Under the pieces are notes generated by a model, which saw only the letters and a list, made by a program, of their open reading frames with translations, was not told the DNA's origin and did not search any database. Below are positions 1 through 9,873 of a stretch of 64,000 bases of DNA, piece by piece (positions within the stretch are counted from its first letter, which is position 1; each line of letters begins with the position of its first letter). Position numbers and translations under genes: made by a program. The DNA is from Oscarella lobularis. Its lineage: Eukaryota; Porifera; Homoscleromorpha; Homosclerophorida; Oscarellidae. The stretch lies in the NCBI RefSeq assembly GCF_947507565.1, contig NC_089177.1, positions 1,858,648-1,922,647 of the forward strand, in the 5' to 3' direction.

Positions 1-914
1 TGATGGTAAATTTCTCGATGGAATTGCAAGCAACGAAATCTCAGTACAAACAGCCGAAGCAGGTACAATGTAGAGGATTGCAAAGTCCAGCAGTGATAAG
101 TATTCTTCATACTCACAGCTCCGTCAGTTCCAGTGAATCTCATTTCAATTCGTTTGACGTCAACTTCAGTGACCATAAAGTGGACCCGACCCGAATTTCC
201 TAATGGAATAATCAGAAGTTATACGGTGGTTTACGAAAAAGCTGCTCCAGAAAATGATCCTTATAAAGTTATCACTATTGAAGCAAAGTATCTGTCGGTG
301 AATCTAACAGATCTCGAAGAGTCGGTTGACTACATTGTGTGGGTACGTATCACAGTGAGCCGCTATGTTGCGTATGCGTTATTTCGAATGGCAGATTTGC
401 GCTATAACGATTTCTCCTGGTCTTTATGAAAGTATTGCTGTGAGCACCGCATCAGAAAGTTGGACTATTGAAAATTGATTTTTCATTTGTGAACGTTTTT
501 TTCGATTTCTAGTGAACGAAAAGAGAACTTGTCTGGGGCGCCGTTGTTCAACTCTGTTACGGTAGCATTGACTATACTGCTCGTCCTCACTCTCGTCGTC
601 TTTAGTATCCTCCTTTTGGTCTGCGTTCGTCAGCGCCAAACTCTAAAGAGATTCTTGTCTGACAGGAATGAGAAAAATGTCTATGAAATTCCAAGCAAAG
701 TGGGCGGTAAACTTGAAGGCGACGTTGTGCCTCGTAAAATGACGCAGTCCAGCGCGTATGAAAACGTGTCTTCAAAGAACCAAAAAAGTACATGTGATCG
801 ATGAATTTGATATATATATGTGTGTGTAAGCTAATTTTTGTACGTATAGCCAAAGAGTCTGTTGACGAAACATATGCTGAAGTAGGTGCACCAATGAAAG
901 ACACAAGTCTTTAG
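1..914 (+). CDS. 3' end of a fibronectin-III, single-pass transmembrane receptor (partial)
   Basis: Exons can be read at 1-62, 119-342, about 513-787 and 850-914 (TAG at 912-914), all with GT/AG junctions and matching phases except around 392-512, where a small exon finishing the last FnIII domain is probable but its edges are unclear. The first exon is the end of one FnIII domain; the second holds most of another (W in the IKW strand, PNG turn, Y in the SYTV strand). A hydrophobic stretch of about 24 residues at 556-630 is the membrane segment, followed by basic residues. The cytoplasmic tail is short, has no kinase or phosphatase domain, and carries three spaced tyrosines (codons at 682, 757 and 873) in YxxP/YxxV contexts that resemble SH2-binding or ITIM-like sites. 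The ligand-binding part lies left of the window. The FnIII sequence is reminiscent of usherin and sidekick type domains, but the family is not identified. Confidence 0.72.
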
Positions 915-961
915 ACAATTTAGAAGTAAACTTTGTCTTCGTTTTCAATTTTTTCGTCGAG

Positions 962-1171
962 TTATCTTACTCGTAGGTCGACCTGCCAATGCCTCACACC
1001 AGCCAGGTAAGATTTAATTGTGCTACAGGCCTTGCCTTCTAGCGCTAGAGCCGTGCAAAACCCCGCAAGCAACTGTTCTGATGCGGGCAACGGCGTCAAT
1101 CCCCGCTGGCGGCAGAAACGGGCAAAATGATGCTCCCCTGTGCGGTACCCCTGGCGAGTGGAGTCTGCCAC
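962..1171 (-). pseudogene. Truncated tyrosine recombinase (N-terminal SAM-like part only)
   Basis: About 69 residues match the N-terminal, core-DNA-binding helical part of phage-integrase-type recombinases: an S-R-x-x-Y-x-x-x-W-like opening helix followed by L-x-x-F and a T-I-x-x-Y-L-x-x-x-R-x-x-H signature typical of DIRS/Ngaro recombinases. It ends in a stop codon at 962, before the catalytic R...HxxR...Y set, so it cannot be active. It overlaps the end of the RNase H frame by about 75 bases in a different frame. Confidence 0.7.
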
Positions 1172-2154
1172 GCCAAGCGCAGCAAATTCTCAAACTGCGA
1201 TCGCCAGTCTTGCCGTATCCAGTTGATCCGCCGCTGCTCCAACAGCTCCCATAGCGTTGGCGGCACAGGGAAGCTCTCCTCGGCTATCTGCGGACAGAAT
1301 CTCTTTTTCTCCAATACGGAGTGCCCCCGAGACAGCGCGTCCGCGTCGTGATTGAGCTTTCCGGGTAAGTGCCGAGCGCGCAGAGAGAAAGAGAACGCCG
1401 CCTTTATATACTGCAGCGAGCGCAACAGCGGCATCAAGGTGGCATCGCGGGATGTCCCCGAGTTGACTGCCGCCACCACCGTGGAATTATCTGATTCCAA
1501 AAGCACGACAGCGCCCGACCACTCACTTCCCCAGACCGCCGCCGCCACCACCACCGATAGCAGTTCCCTGAGGGCTATTCGCTCCGGGCGCCAAGCCAAA
1601 GACCACGGCGCGTTAAACCACCGCGAGCCGGTCACTGCCGCGCACCCCCACGACCCCGAATCATCGGATTGCACCCAAAACGTTGGCTGGGCCGCGATAG
1701 ACGCAAAGAATACTCTGCCGTTCCAATGCTCGAGGAACAGGCTCCACCACAACAGGTCCGCTCTTGCCTCCGAGCCAAGACGCAGAACGTGGTGCATCTC
1801 GGGGCGCCGCATCGACAGATCGATGAGCCGCCGCACAAATGACCACCCCGCTGAGATGGCCTTCGCCGCGTGATGCAGGAGACCCACCAGCGACAACAAC
1901 TCTCTCTTAGTAGCCTTTTTGCGCGCTCGCCACTGCCGCACAAGACCCTGCACCCGAAGGAGCTGGTCCCGCGGCAGGCGAAGCTCCTGCGCCCGCGTGT
2001 TCAGCTCCAAGCCCAGGAAAGAGACACACGTCGCCGGGCCCTCCAGTTTGTGCAGGGTCACGGGCACTCCCAACTCCTCGCACGTGCGGAGCGCAATCTC
2101 TCTGTTGGACCAACCCGCCGCAGTGTTGGGGGTACCAAAGAACAAAACAATCAT
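1096..2154 (-). pseudogene. Retrotransposon RT thumb and RNase H segment
   Basis: This 352-codon stretch continues the reverse transcriptase after the catalytic palm: a 'FLGLEL' strand typical of the region following the YxDD box, then a connection region, then an RNase H domain with an acidic residue in a 'SDDSGSWGCA' strand, an E in 'LRELLS', a D in 'ESDNST' and a 'LPGKLNHDADALSR' end motif. The form of that last motif is characteristic of DIRS/Ngaro-type elements. It lies one frame away from the upstream RT frame; the shift falls near 2150, just after the YLDD box, so the polymerase is interrupted. Confidence 0.8.
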
Positions 2155-2944
2155 CCAAGTAGAGCACGCCCTCCTGCACGCCGCGCTGGAGTAGTATCCA
2201 CAGCAGTGCGTCGGCGACCGCCGAGAAAATGATCGGTGCCGACCGGAGCAAAAACGGAAGCGCCTTGTCTATAAACACGTTCCCCTGCCAAGCCACGCCT
2301 AGAAGGTACCGGTCGGCCGGGTGTACCGGAACGATCCGATACGCGCTTTGAATATCGAGCTTAACGAGGGACACCTCCTTTCCCATCCGCCAACAGATGC
2401 GCACCGCTTCATCCACGCTCACGTAAGACACCGAGCACGCCTTGGGGGAGATTCCGTCGTTGACGCTACCGCCTGGCGGAGACGATAAGTCTAAAATAAG
2501 CCGCCACCGTCCCGGCGGGCTTGACTTTGGAATGACGCCGAACGGACTGACATGGACCCCCGCCTGATTTTGAACGGGTCCTCTCAGAGTACCCGCCGCC
2601 ACTTCGTCCGCGATATAGCGCCGAACCACATCCGGGTGCTCCGCTGCCGAGTGCATATTACACCTCAACCTCGAACGCGGGGTGCAGCCGTCGTCATTGC
2701 CAATGCGGAAGCCGTTTGCCAGGCCCTCCACCAGCAGATTGGCAAAGTCTTTATCCGGATAGACCGACAACGCCGCCTGCCACGCCTCCACTATTATCGG
2801 AGATGACGCTGGAGCTGCCCACTCCGTTGGCAGCGTCATCCGCGCCGCGCCAGCCGCCTCCAGTTCCCGCAAGGGAGGCAGGAGAACGTGAGCACCACCG
2901 GCTAGGCCGCACGCATCTACTCCAGAACATCCAGTAATTAGCAT
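1907..2944 (-). pseudogene. Retrotransposon reverse transcriptase, fingers and palm
   Basis: The frame contains RT signatures in order: a 'VSPFGVIPKS' fingers motif, 'WRLILDLSSP', 'VKLDIQSAYR' with the first catalytic aspartate, 'PFLLRSAPIIFSAVADAL' (the DIRS/Ngaro variant of the thumb-side motif) and 'YLDD' with the catalytic pair. After YLDD the reading frame loses similarity and the protein continues in the next frame (see 1096-2154). The frame probably starts near 2944. It is followed at some distance upstream by the gag-like ORF, as expected for this element class. Confidence 0.82.
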
Positions 2945-3303
2945 TTAATTAGCAACCATGCCCCGCGCGTATGCAACCCTCAGACGAAAGCAAAACAACG
3001 CAATCGCCACGCGCCCCATGCCACCAAAAGAAAAAAATGCAAAACCCACAAACCGCTTGTTCACACCACGCCCCAAAGGGGACGAGAGAACGCAACGAAA
3101 GAAAAAACACCACTTGGTCCGGCCCGCCTACGGCGCTCGCGCTGGTGTCGCCAACTTGCACGCGCTTGCCTTGTGCCCCACCATGCTGAATTGCTGCAAT
3201 TATGCATAAAGACGCAACCGGCCCCGTAGGAGCAACCGTCCTTCCCAAAATTGAACAGCTTGCAAGTCTGTTGCTTGCGTTGCTGCTTTGTACCTTTATT
3301 CCT

Positions 3304-4008
3304 TTACTTGCGGTAGATCCCCTCAGACGCCGGCGCAAGCGCGCTGTCCTCCGAGGCGTGGTCTGCCTCGAGGCAAAAATCGCACAAAGGCGGAGCCCTC
3401 GCCGGCCTGTTCTTCTCCGCCAAGAATGAGCCGGGGAATAGGGCAAGGTGCAACGACGACCACGCCTTCGCCGGGTTCGCTGCCGCTTGTGCCCGAAACT
3501 GCCGGTCGCAGTCTAACCAACCAGAACCCCCGCGACGTTGCGCTTCGCCAACGAGCAGGCGCAGGTACGCCATAAGCTCCGTTGAGCGCTGCGGCTGGGA
3601 AGACAAAGTCACCGCCGCGAAAGCGGCGAAGGCCTGCACCCAGGAGAGCAATGACGTCAAACGCCGCATCGGGGTGCGGGAGGCAAACCAGCCCGCTGCG
3701 ATACCCCGCTCGGCTTCGCGTCGTCATAGCTCGACGTTATCCGGCAGCAGTTCGAAGAAGTCGACAAACTCTCCCTGAAGAATTTTATCGACCAACCTCC
3801 CCGGCACCGGCGTTAAAGCATCGCCCAACGGGAACGGAGCGGCGCAAGCCTTCTTTGCTGGAGGCGGTCCGTCCGACAAAAACGACGGAAGCCACTCCGG
3901 AAGTGCCACTGGCGCTGACGCAACCAACTCCGGCTGCGCTAAGGGCGCCGCCACTCTCGCGCCGGGCAGCCACGACACTCCCGGGGGAGGAGGCTGACCT
4001 GCTGTCAC
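3304..4008 (-). pseudogene. Gag-like ORF of the tyrosine-recombinase retrotransposon, with in-frame stop
   Basis: Two stretches in the same frame (4008-3727 and 3723-3304) are separated by one TGA at 3724-3726. The first ends with a 'KILQGEFVDFFELLPDN' motif that recurs in Gag proteins of DIRS/Ngaro elements. The second has the helical 'SWVQAFAAF...LMAYLRLLVGEAQ' part, a 'WLDCDRQFRAQAA' motif, and an incomplete zinc knuckle (C-x2-C-x4-H without the final Cys). Gag coats the element RNA in the particle. The stop codon is either inactivation or a sequencing error; the RT frameshift favours inactivation. Confidence 0.7.
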
Positions 4009-4341
4009 CGGATTGGCCGTAGCGCTGGCTATTCTTGGCGCCTACACTTCATTCCCCGTTCGTGTGGGCGCCACTGAGCCTCCGAGAGAGAACGACGAGA
4101 AGGACGCCGACCGCGCGCTCGCCGCTCCCTGCGCGCGCCCAAGACCAGAGAGAACGCTAAATGACGGCAAACTGCCCAACGCGCCGCTGCCGCCACCCGC
4201 TGCAAAGAAAAAACAGGCCAAGCCCCACCTCCCGCCAACATCCGCCGTAGGTGTTGCGCGCCAAATGAGCCCGCCTTGGCCGAACGCCAGCGCCAAAGTC
4301 CGATCGCCACGGAACGCCCTCCCCCGCAATCGGGAGCGCCT

Positions 4342-4672
4342 TTACCGGGAAAGGGATAGAGGAAAGCCTACCTGCGCGATCCGGGACGACTTCCGAAACC
4401 ACCGACCGAATCGCTGCCCGTCCGCCGTCTGAATCCAGACATCCGAAGTCCGTGGAAGCGCCGACCCTGACGCCTGAGACGACGGGTTTGCCGGGGCTGT
4501 CTGGGCGATCGGCGCCGCAGAAGAGACGGAGGGAACGGCCGACAATACAGTGGCTGAAGGTGCACTCAGCGGCGCCGCCGATCGCGACGGAAGGCTCGCC
4601 TCCGAGCGCCGGCTGGCGAATAATCCCATGGGCGACGAGATCCCGAGGGGGTCGTCGCGCGACTGACTGCGA
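4342..4672 (-). pseudogene. Upstream ORF of the retroelement, possibly a first gag exon
   Basis: A minus-strand frame begins with a Met followed by a basic Arg/Ser-rich segment and then a long Ser/Ala/Pro low-complexity stretch, ending in a 'WIQTADGQRFGRWF' segment. A good splice donor (CAG|GTAGGC) follows near 4365 and a CAG acceptor lies just upstream of the gag start near 4000, so it may be spliced onto gag. No conserved domain is recognised. It may instead be a 5' leader ORF of the element. Confidence 0.35.
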
Positions 4673-4845
4673 GTTCTCATCGATGGAAGCATAAAGTAAA
4701 CGAAGCAAAAGAAAGGCACCTATCTCGCGTGCAGGCTAGTGCCCCAATGCCCTCTCTACCCGGATCGCGCGCCTATACCGCCGCGCGCGCCACATTTCCC
4801 GCCCGTCACGAATATCAACCGCGTCTAACGGTGTGCGTTAGACTT

Positions 4846-5320
4846 CACTTTTCGAGCCGAGCGAGCCAATCACAGGTCTCGTTTCCAATTAGGACACACG
4901 TACACTGATTGGGCGAGGACCTAACTTCGTTTAGCGACGAGTAACTTAGTTACGGCGTACACTACGCCGGGTTCCGATGTAATACATAGGAACCCGGCGT
5001 AGTGAAGGTTCGCTGCTTTTCCGGCGTGCCTTCTCCTTCAGATCTTCGCGTGAAGTCGTTGGCTATCTCAACGAACACGAGAGAACGTCAGCGATTGGGA
5101 GCAGACCTCTTGCGGGCCTTCATGTAACGCTCGCGCAACGATGTCCGTACACGCGCGAAGAGATTTCCTTCGTTTAGGAACTTCCGCGACTGTTTTATCG
5201 AGTAGGAGTGCCCATTAGGGGAAGGTTTGTTAACGAAGTTAGGTCCGCGTCCAATCAGTGTACGTATGTCCTAATGGGAATCGAGACATGTGATTGGCTC
5301 GCTCGGTTCGAAAAACCACG
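4846..5320. repeat. Foldback: ~90-base imperfect inverted repeats around a ~290-base core
   Basis: The segment at about 4848-4938 is the approximate reverse complement of 5226-5318: both contain the same run of a GAGCGAGCCAATCACA-type block, a TCTCG block, a TAGGACACACGTACACTGATTGG-type block and a GGACCTAACTTCG block, with scattered substitutions and no large gaps. The core contains a second, perfect hairpin (4960-5004). This is the structure of a MITE or foldback element, or of the terminal region of the neighbouring DIRS-like element. No coding capacity is seen. Confidence 0.75.
4960..5004. repeat. Perfect 16-base stem hairpin with 13-base loop
   Basis: Bases 4960-4975 (CACTACGCCGGGTTCC) and 4989-5004 are exact reverse complements separated by 13 bases. 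The stem is GC-rich and would form a stable hairpin or cruciform. It sits inside the foldback structure at 4846-5320. Confidence 0.9.
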
Positions 5321-5415
5321 TGATCTGCACACGGCTTTCTACAGAGTGCGTCCAGACCCTCTCGCCAACCCCAACCCCCTTAACGCGCGAGGGTCTGGAG
5401 TATCGAGGCTGGGGC

Positions 5416-5452
5416 GGCTAGGCAGGGGGTTGTGCGCTACCGCGCGCTAGAG
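5416..5452 (+). repeat. Left copy of a ~34-base inverted repeat pair
   Basis: A GGGGGTTGTGCGCTACCG block followed by GCGCTAGAGACA appears here and, in reverse complement with one or two differences, at 7333-7368. The pair encloses 1.9 kb without recognisable genes and could be the termini of a non-autonomous transposon or two independent solo copies. Confidence 0.7.
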
Positions 5453-5454
5453 AC

Positions 5455-7330
5455 ACACCTCTTTTTAAAAGTCGTTTCTTTCTGCTCTAGCAGCAGAAAC
5501 CAATACAAACACCAATTTGATGAGATGCTTTTGAAGGTAGATTACGGCGTGTGGGGTTTTGGTGACGTCCACTGGCTTCCTGCGCGACTTACCACCGTCT
5601 CCCTTTTTCCGCGTCTACTGCCTAAACCGTGATTGTTCTGCTTTCGCTTTTCTTCTAAATGTCTTTCTACTGCCTGTCTAAAAGTGGTCGATTTTTGATT
5701 CACAGTCCGACTCGTCTTCTAGTAGGCTTTCTTCAATGACGACAAATTTTAGGCACCAGAAGCCGACTCGAAAAGTGCCTAGTACAAATATCCTAGTAGC
5801 TTAGATGTTGTTTGCCACTTTAGGACTTCGGGCGGCAAAAAAAGCCTCGTCGGGCGCTAGAGAATCGAGTCCTCACGTGCAGCTTCCGGCTACTAGATGA
5901 GCTACATCTGCTCTCCTCCACACTGACCACAGCTGCTTATTTGGACAAAGAAGGGTCAAAGCAAAGTAATTCCGCGTTCGTAAGCCCGTTGTCGGTGCAG
6001 GTCAGCGAGATATAGACCCAATCTGAGACGAATGGCTCTATAACTGCAAACAGCCTAACTAAAAAGAGTGAATCAAAAATCGGTAGCCTTCTTCAGCCTA
6101 TCAGACGTCGATTTGAGCAATAAAACCTAGTACACGCTTAGAAGTTTACGCCGGTTTGGCGTCGCAAAAGGGGCGGCTCACTTCTGCTAAACTATACGTT
6201 CGGTTGACAAAAACACCGCTTGAGACTTCATTTCGTAATGTAACTAATAGTGTGATGTAGCGAAATCAACGGACTGCTAATGAAAAACGTCTATTTCGAG
6301 GAATCAGGGGGGTTGATCGTTAGCGCACTAGGCTGCACGCCCTTTCTTGAACCTCGATTTCTACCTTCTAACGAATCTTTTTCTACCACCTAAACAGTTC
6401 GGCAAAGGTTCTTTTCTCAGTAAAAATAGCCCGTGGCTTTTCCGAGTGCTTTCGTGCTCTTTTTACGGACTTAGCTGTCTGTACCTAAAACAGCTCCGTG
6501 ACCTTCGCTGCTTTTTGCTAAACGTATTCCATCTATTGAAATCTTTGCCTTAGGCTCTTGTAATGCCTTCCATGACTCGTGGCGCCTAATTTTCTCTATC
6601 CTTCACGAACATACGGCCTGTTTAGGCGATCGAACGCCACACAAACACTCAAAGCCATGTTTGCTCAGCCGTTTATCTAGAGTTCCTTGATAAAATACTT
6701 AGCTATCCCTGGATGCATTTTTTGGACAATCATTGTTTTTTTTAGCCAGCACTAGTTGTCATTCACCATTATGCAAGTTCCATTACGCGTGTAATGGTAT
6801 CTAAAATTTAGCTTGACGCCTAAAGAACATAAACGACGGCGGAGGAGATAATGAGCATGTCTCTGTCTTACGAGCCGACGTTTTGACTCAGAAAATTGAG
6901 AATCAAAAGTAAACGAACTTTACACTTACCGCCGCATCATAACATCGATTCAGCGTCTCCACCTGTGAACTCATCTGCTGCAGTCTGATAACTGTATTTG
7001 ATAACTGTCAGGTACCAGGCACGAGGCGAAACGAGTTGAGATCGTCTTCCGACGTCCATGGCTTCCATGGCAACAAACTCTTCTTATACACGGGAGGCTG
7101 AGTATCTCGAGGCCTAGCGGTTCTCGCATTTCGACGACAGTGTTTGGAAGAGGGACTCAGACCAGCTCCACTCAAGTACACTTCATCCGAGCGGCAAACT
7201 TGCGGGTCGAAAGATTTCATCGCTTTTTTTCGTATGAAAAACGAAAAACAAACAGCGCCACGAGTTACGGCCTGAAGCTCCATCCCCTAATGCAGCCGAA
7301 TGTCTTGCAAAAATCTAAAAGCCAGAATTT
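5455..7330. other. Stretch without recognised genes between inverted repeats
   Basis: No open frame with recognisable protein similarity was found on either strand. Short internal inverted matches exist, for example a CGATTTTTGATTCAC block at about 5688-5702 and its reverse complement at about 6068-6082. A 91-codon minus-strand frame at 7008-7283 has a non-repetitive, protein-like composition in its second half, but nothing supports it as a gene. The segment may be a decayed transposon interior. Confidence 0.5.
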
Positions 7331-7332
7331 GT

Positions 7333-7368
7333 CTCTAGCGCACGGTAGCGCACAACCCCCCCCACCCC
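7333..7368 (-). repeat. Right copy of the ~34-base inverted repeat pair
   Basis: This is the reverse complement of the block at 5416-5452, here next to a run of nine C's. See the left copy for interpretation. Confidence 0.7.
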
Positions 7369-7473
7369 TGAGACAATGGCGAGTACACAATTTACGCTTA
7401 TCCCAAGACTGTCTTTACTGCCTCACCAATCGTTAACCAGATAAACGTTGTTTGCATTGTGTATTCAGCACAC

Positions 7474-7780
7474 CAGGTGGAATAGGTTGACCAGGTTGAC
7501 CAGGTTGAAGAGGTTGACCAGGTTGACCAGGGTAGAAAAGGTTGACCAATTTGAAGAGGTTGAAGAGGTTGAAGAGGTTGAAGAGGTTGAAAAGGTTGAA
7601 GAGGTTGAAGAGAGTTGAAGAGGTTAACTAGGTTGAAGAGGTTGAAGAGGTTAACTAAGTTGACAGGTTGAAGAGGTTGAAGATGTTGAAGAGGTCGAAG
7701 AGGTTGAAGAGGTTCAACGGTTCAACGGTTGAACATTTGAGGGGTTGAGGGGGTGAACGGTTGAGGGTTGAACGGGGCGT
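7474..7780. repeat. Minisatellite, 9-base unit AGGTTGAAG
   Basis: About 30 tandem copies of a 9-base unit (AGGTTGAAG, with AGGTTGACC variants at the left end and GGTTCAAC/GGTTGAGG-like degenerate copies at the right end). Variants are clustered, suggesting separate expansions. The strong G-over-C strand bias is typical of purine-rich minisatellites. It is not a CRISPR array because units are contiguous, without unique spacers. Confidence 0.9.
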
Positions 7781-8257
7781 CTCCATGACCAAGGGCTAAG
7801 TCGACGGAGAAATGCTAGCTTAGGCTTTGCATGTCTGTCTGACCCCACGACTCAGCTGCATGCAGCTTTCGCTTGCTCTGTCAAGAATACACTCTGAGGG
7901 CGTTTTTGTCGAAAATAATTTATGAATTAATAATTTGGGAATTAATCCTGATCGTCATTCGATTTTCCTTTTTTGTAGGTTTCAGCAACATTCGCAAGTC
8001 TTTTCACAACAACAAACGCTTCGGGTAGCTAGAAAATTTAAAAAATGGTGTCAGTATTATAGAAAGAAATCGGAGCTCAGCACACTTCGTAATTCTGCGA
8101 CAAGTAGATACCGATCACCATTCCAAGGCCTCCACCTGCCTAAAAGCCACAGATACGGAAGTTCGGCGAAAACCGAAAGCACTGTACAGTACCAGAAAGG
8201 AGAAGATCTTCACCATTACCGCAGATTGCAGAATGTGCTAAAGCGCGCTAAAGTCTC
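7781..8257. other. Probable 5' region or first exons of MRPL38
   Basis: The plus-strand frame running through about 7979-8200 after a TTTTTGTAG acceptor is basic and contains 'FKKWCQYYRKK' and 'GLHLPKS' segments that resemble the N-terminal W-W-R-x-Y-R and GLPPPK parts of animal MRPL38. Its connection to the exon at 8258 could not be resolved because an in-frame TAA lies at 8249-8251. Confidence 0.4.
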
Positions 8258-9370
8258 ATGGCGATTCCTCGTTTTTCCAAGGTTTGGAGAGCGTTCTCGA
8301 CGGCAATCCGTCAAGAATGGCGAAACTCTGTTTTGGAGAAATTAGCACGAACTAAGAAACGTGCGTGCACTGAACGGAGCCATCCTACTTGACCGATTCG
8401 TTTTTTAGTTCTTGTTCCACTCAATGTAATTCGCCAAGAATGGGTTACAGACGGCAACTGGGCTTCGCACGTCAACCTTGTGGCTCGGCACTATGGGATT
8501 TACCAGCATCTCTTTGGAGGAGTCGAATTTCTGCCCAAAGTCGACATGACTATCGAATACGGCTGTAGGCGAGTGCACGCAGGAAACCACGTGGCTCCGA
8601 TTGAATGCAAGGATCCTCCGATTATAACCTATGATAGCAACTCTCTATCAGACGGTGGTGGTAGAAACAATAGCTGGTGGACTCTACTGATGTCCAATCC
8701 AGGTAGGATGGGCTCTCGATTTGGTGAATTGCCAATCCAAATCTATGGTTGAAATGGCTGCTTAGATGGAAATGCGTGTGAGAGCGACGCTGAAATGCTG
8801 CACTGGCTAGTGTGAGGCTTTGTCGTGGCAAAAAAATTGCAAGAATTGATCTTTTTGAATTCTGTTTCAGGTATAACATTCCTAGGAATCGAGTCAGTGA
8901 TGGAACTGTCTATTGTCCTTACCTGACTCCACTACCAGCACGAGGTACCGGATTTCATCGAATAGTCTTCATCCTATTCAGACAAAGAGAAAAGATGGAC
9001 CTGCCTCAGAAAATCATGAAAGCGTATTTATATATACGGCTGTAGCAGAGGCTGAAAGTGTACAACAGTAGGCTTCCCTTCTAGGCTACATGATAGAACG
9101 TTTGTGACACGGGACTTCTGGAATGAGCGAAAAGCTATTTTGCAGCCCGCTGGACTTCATTTCCTTCAGGCAAGCTGGGACGAATCGGTTTCTGATGCCT
9201 TCGCAGATTTAGGTAAACACCAGGACTGCGTGAATATTTTACTGATTTATAAACTCATAGGAATAGCTGAGCCAACGTATGTTATCCAAGAACCTAAAAC
9301 AGTAAGGCAGAAGAAGCGAGAGAGGCTTAGAAGAGTGCATACTAACAGATACCGAGACATAAATACGTAG
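8258..9370 (+). CDS. MRPL38: Mitochondrial ribosomal protein L38 (PEBP-like)
   Basis: Six exons fit with consistent phases: 8258-8360, 8409-8702, 8766-8811, 8871-9023, 9085-9212, 9261-9370 (834 bases, 277 residues plus TAG). The product belongs to the large subunit of the mitochondrial ribosome and carries a phosphatidylethanolamine-binding-protein fold. Recognisable MRPL38 landmarks include 'VPLNVIRQEW', 'HYGIYQHLFGG', 'WWTLLMSNPDG', 'NIPRNRV...CPYLTPLPARGTGFHR', 'PAGLHFLQASWDES' and 'EPTYVI'. The ATG at 8258 would give a basic, amphipathic leader that could act as a mitochondrial presequence, but the protein would be about 100 residues shorter than the human one, so upstream coding exons are likely (see 7781-8257). 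A polyadenylation signal follows the stop by 36 bases. Confidence 0.93.
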
Positions 9371-9405
9371 TTTTCTTTTTGTTGGTGTAACTCACTACGT
9401 TGCAG

Positions 9406-9411
9406 AATAAA
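9406..9411 (+). terminator. Polyadenylation signal AATAAA of MRPL38
   Basis: A canonical AATAAA occurs 36 bases after the MRPL38 stop codon, in the gap before the convergent WD40 gene. Confidence 0.6.
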
Positions 9412-9873
9412 TGTCGTTTTGCCGAAGCAACTTCTGAGCTCTTATAAGGTAACACCTTACTTTTTTTCGCCCACGTAGGAACGTTCCAGAAGGAAATATT
9501 TAGGATAGGTAACTGCGGTTCTGTCTCTTGATCCTAGGCGACTTGAATGGATGTTTTCTGAATTCTCCTCCTCCTCTTCAACAAACGGGAAAACGACGTT
9601 GGGTCGCAGAGCCAGTGAAACGCAGCGAGCAAATCCCTGCAAAAGCGATGAAGGAAAGGCATTTCTCGATTGCATTTCGATGACAGGAAGACGAGCTAAA
9701 ACAAAAAAAATGACGCCACTGAGGAGATGTGGCCCTCTTTATCACCGCACTGATAGCCAATGACGTTTCCCTTTCCGGATGACATTTACTGCAATGAGTT
9801 TCTCCTAATCGCGCCAAACTGGTTCTGAAATAAAAAATGCAACGTAAGCAACGAAACAGGCGTTCTGGTCTCT
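9412..9873. other. Convergent intergenic gap
   Basis: Space between the 3' ends of MRPL38 (plus) and the WD40 gene (minus). Short open frames on both strands show no recognisable features. Nothing else is seen. Confidence 0.6.

Larger units (their letters stand above)
959..4719 (-). mobile_element. Degenerate tyrosine-recombinase (DIRS/Ngaro-like) retrotransposon
   Basis: Reading right to left on the minus strand there are a gag-like ORF, a reverse transcriptase, an RNase H and the beginning of a tyrosine recombinase. That gene order, with a tyrosine recombinase in place of a DDE integrase, marks the DIRS/Ngaro group. The copy is dead: gag has an in-frame stop, the RT is frameshifted and the recombinase stops before any catalytic residue. 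Base composition is clearly more GC-rich than the flanking host genes. The element's 3' end abuts the receptor gene, only about 45 bases beyond that gene's stop codon, so it probably inserted in or just after its 3' UTR. Flanking split or inverted terminal repeats were not resolved. Confidence 0.82.

Noticed and set aside
1018-2806. Plus-strand frames across the retroelement (for example 1352-1873)
   Set aside because: The opposite strand carries recognisable RT and RNase H motifs; the plus-strand frames have Arg/Pro-rich compositions typical of shadows in GC-rich coding DNA.
4960-5004. tRNA or structural RNA gene
   Set aside because: Only a single stem is present; no cloverleaf, anticodon arm or T-loop consensus can be drawn.
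7474-7780. Possible CRISPR array
   Set aside because: Units are 9 bases and contiguous with no unique spacers; it is a minisatellite in a eukaryotic locus.
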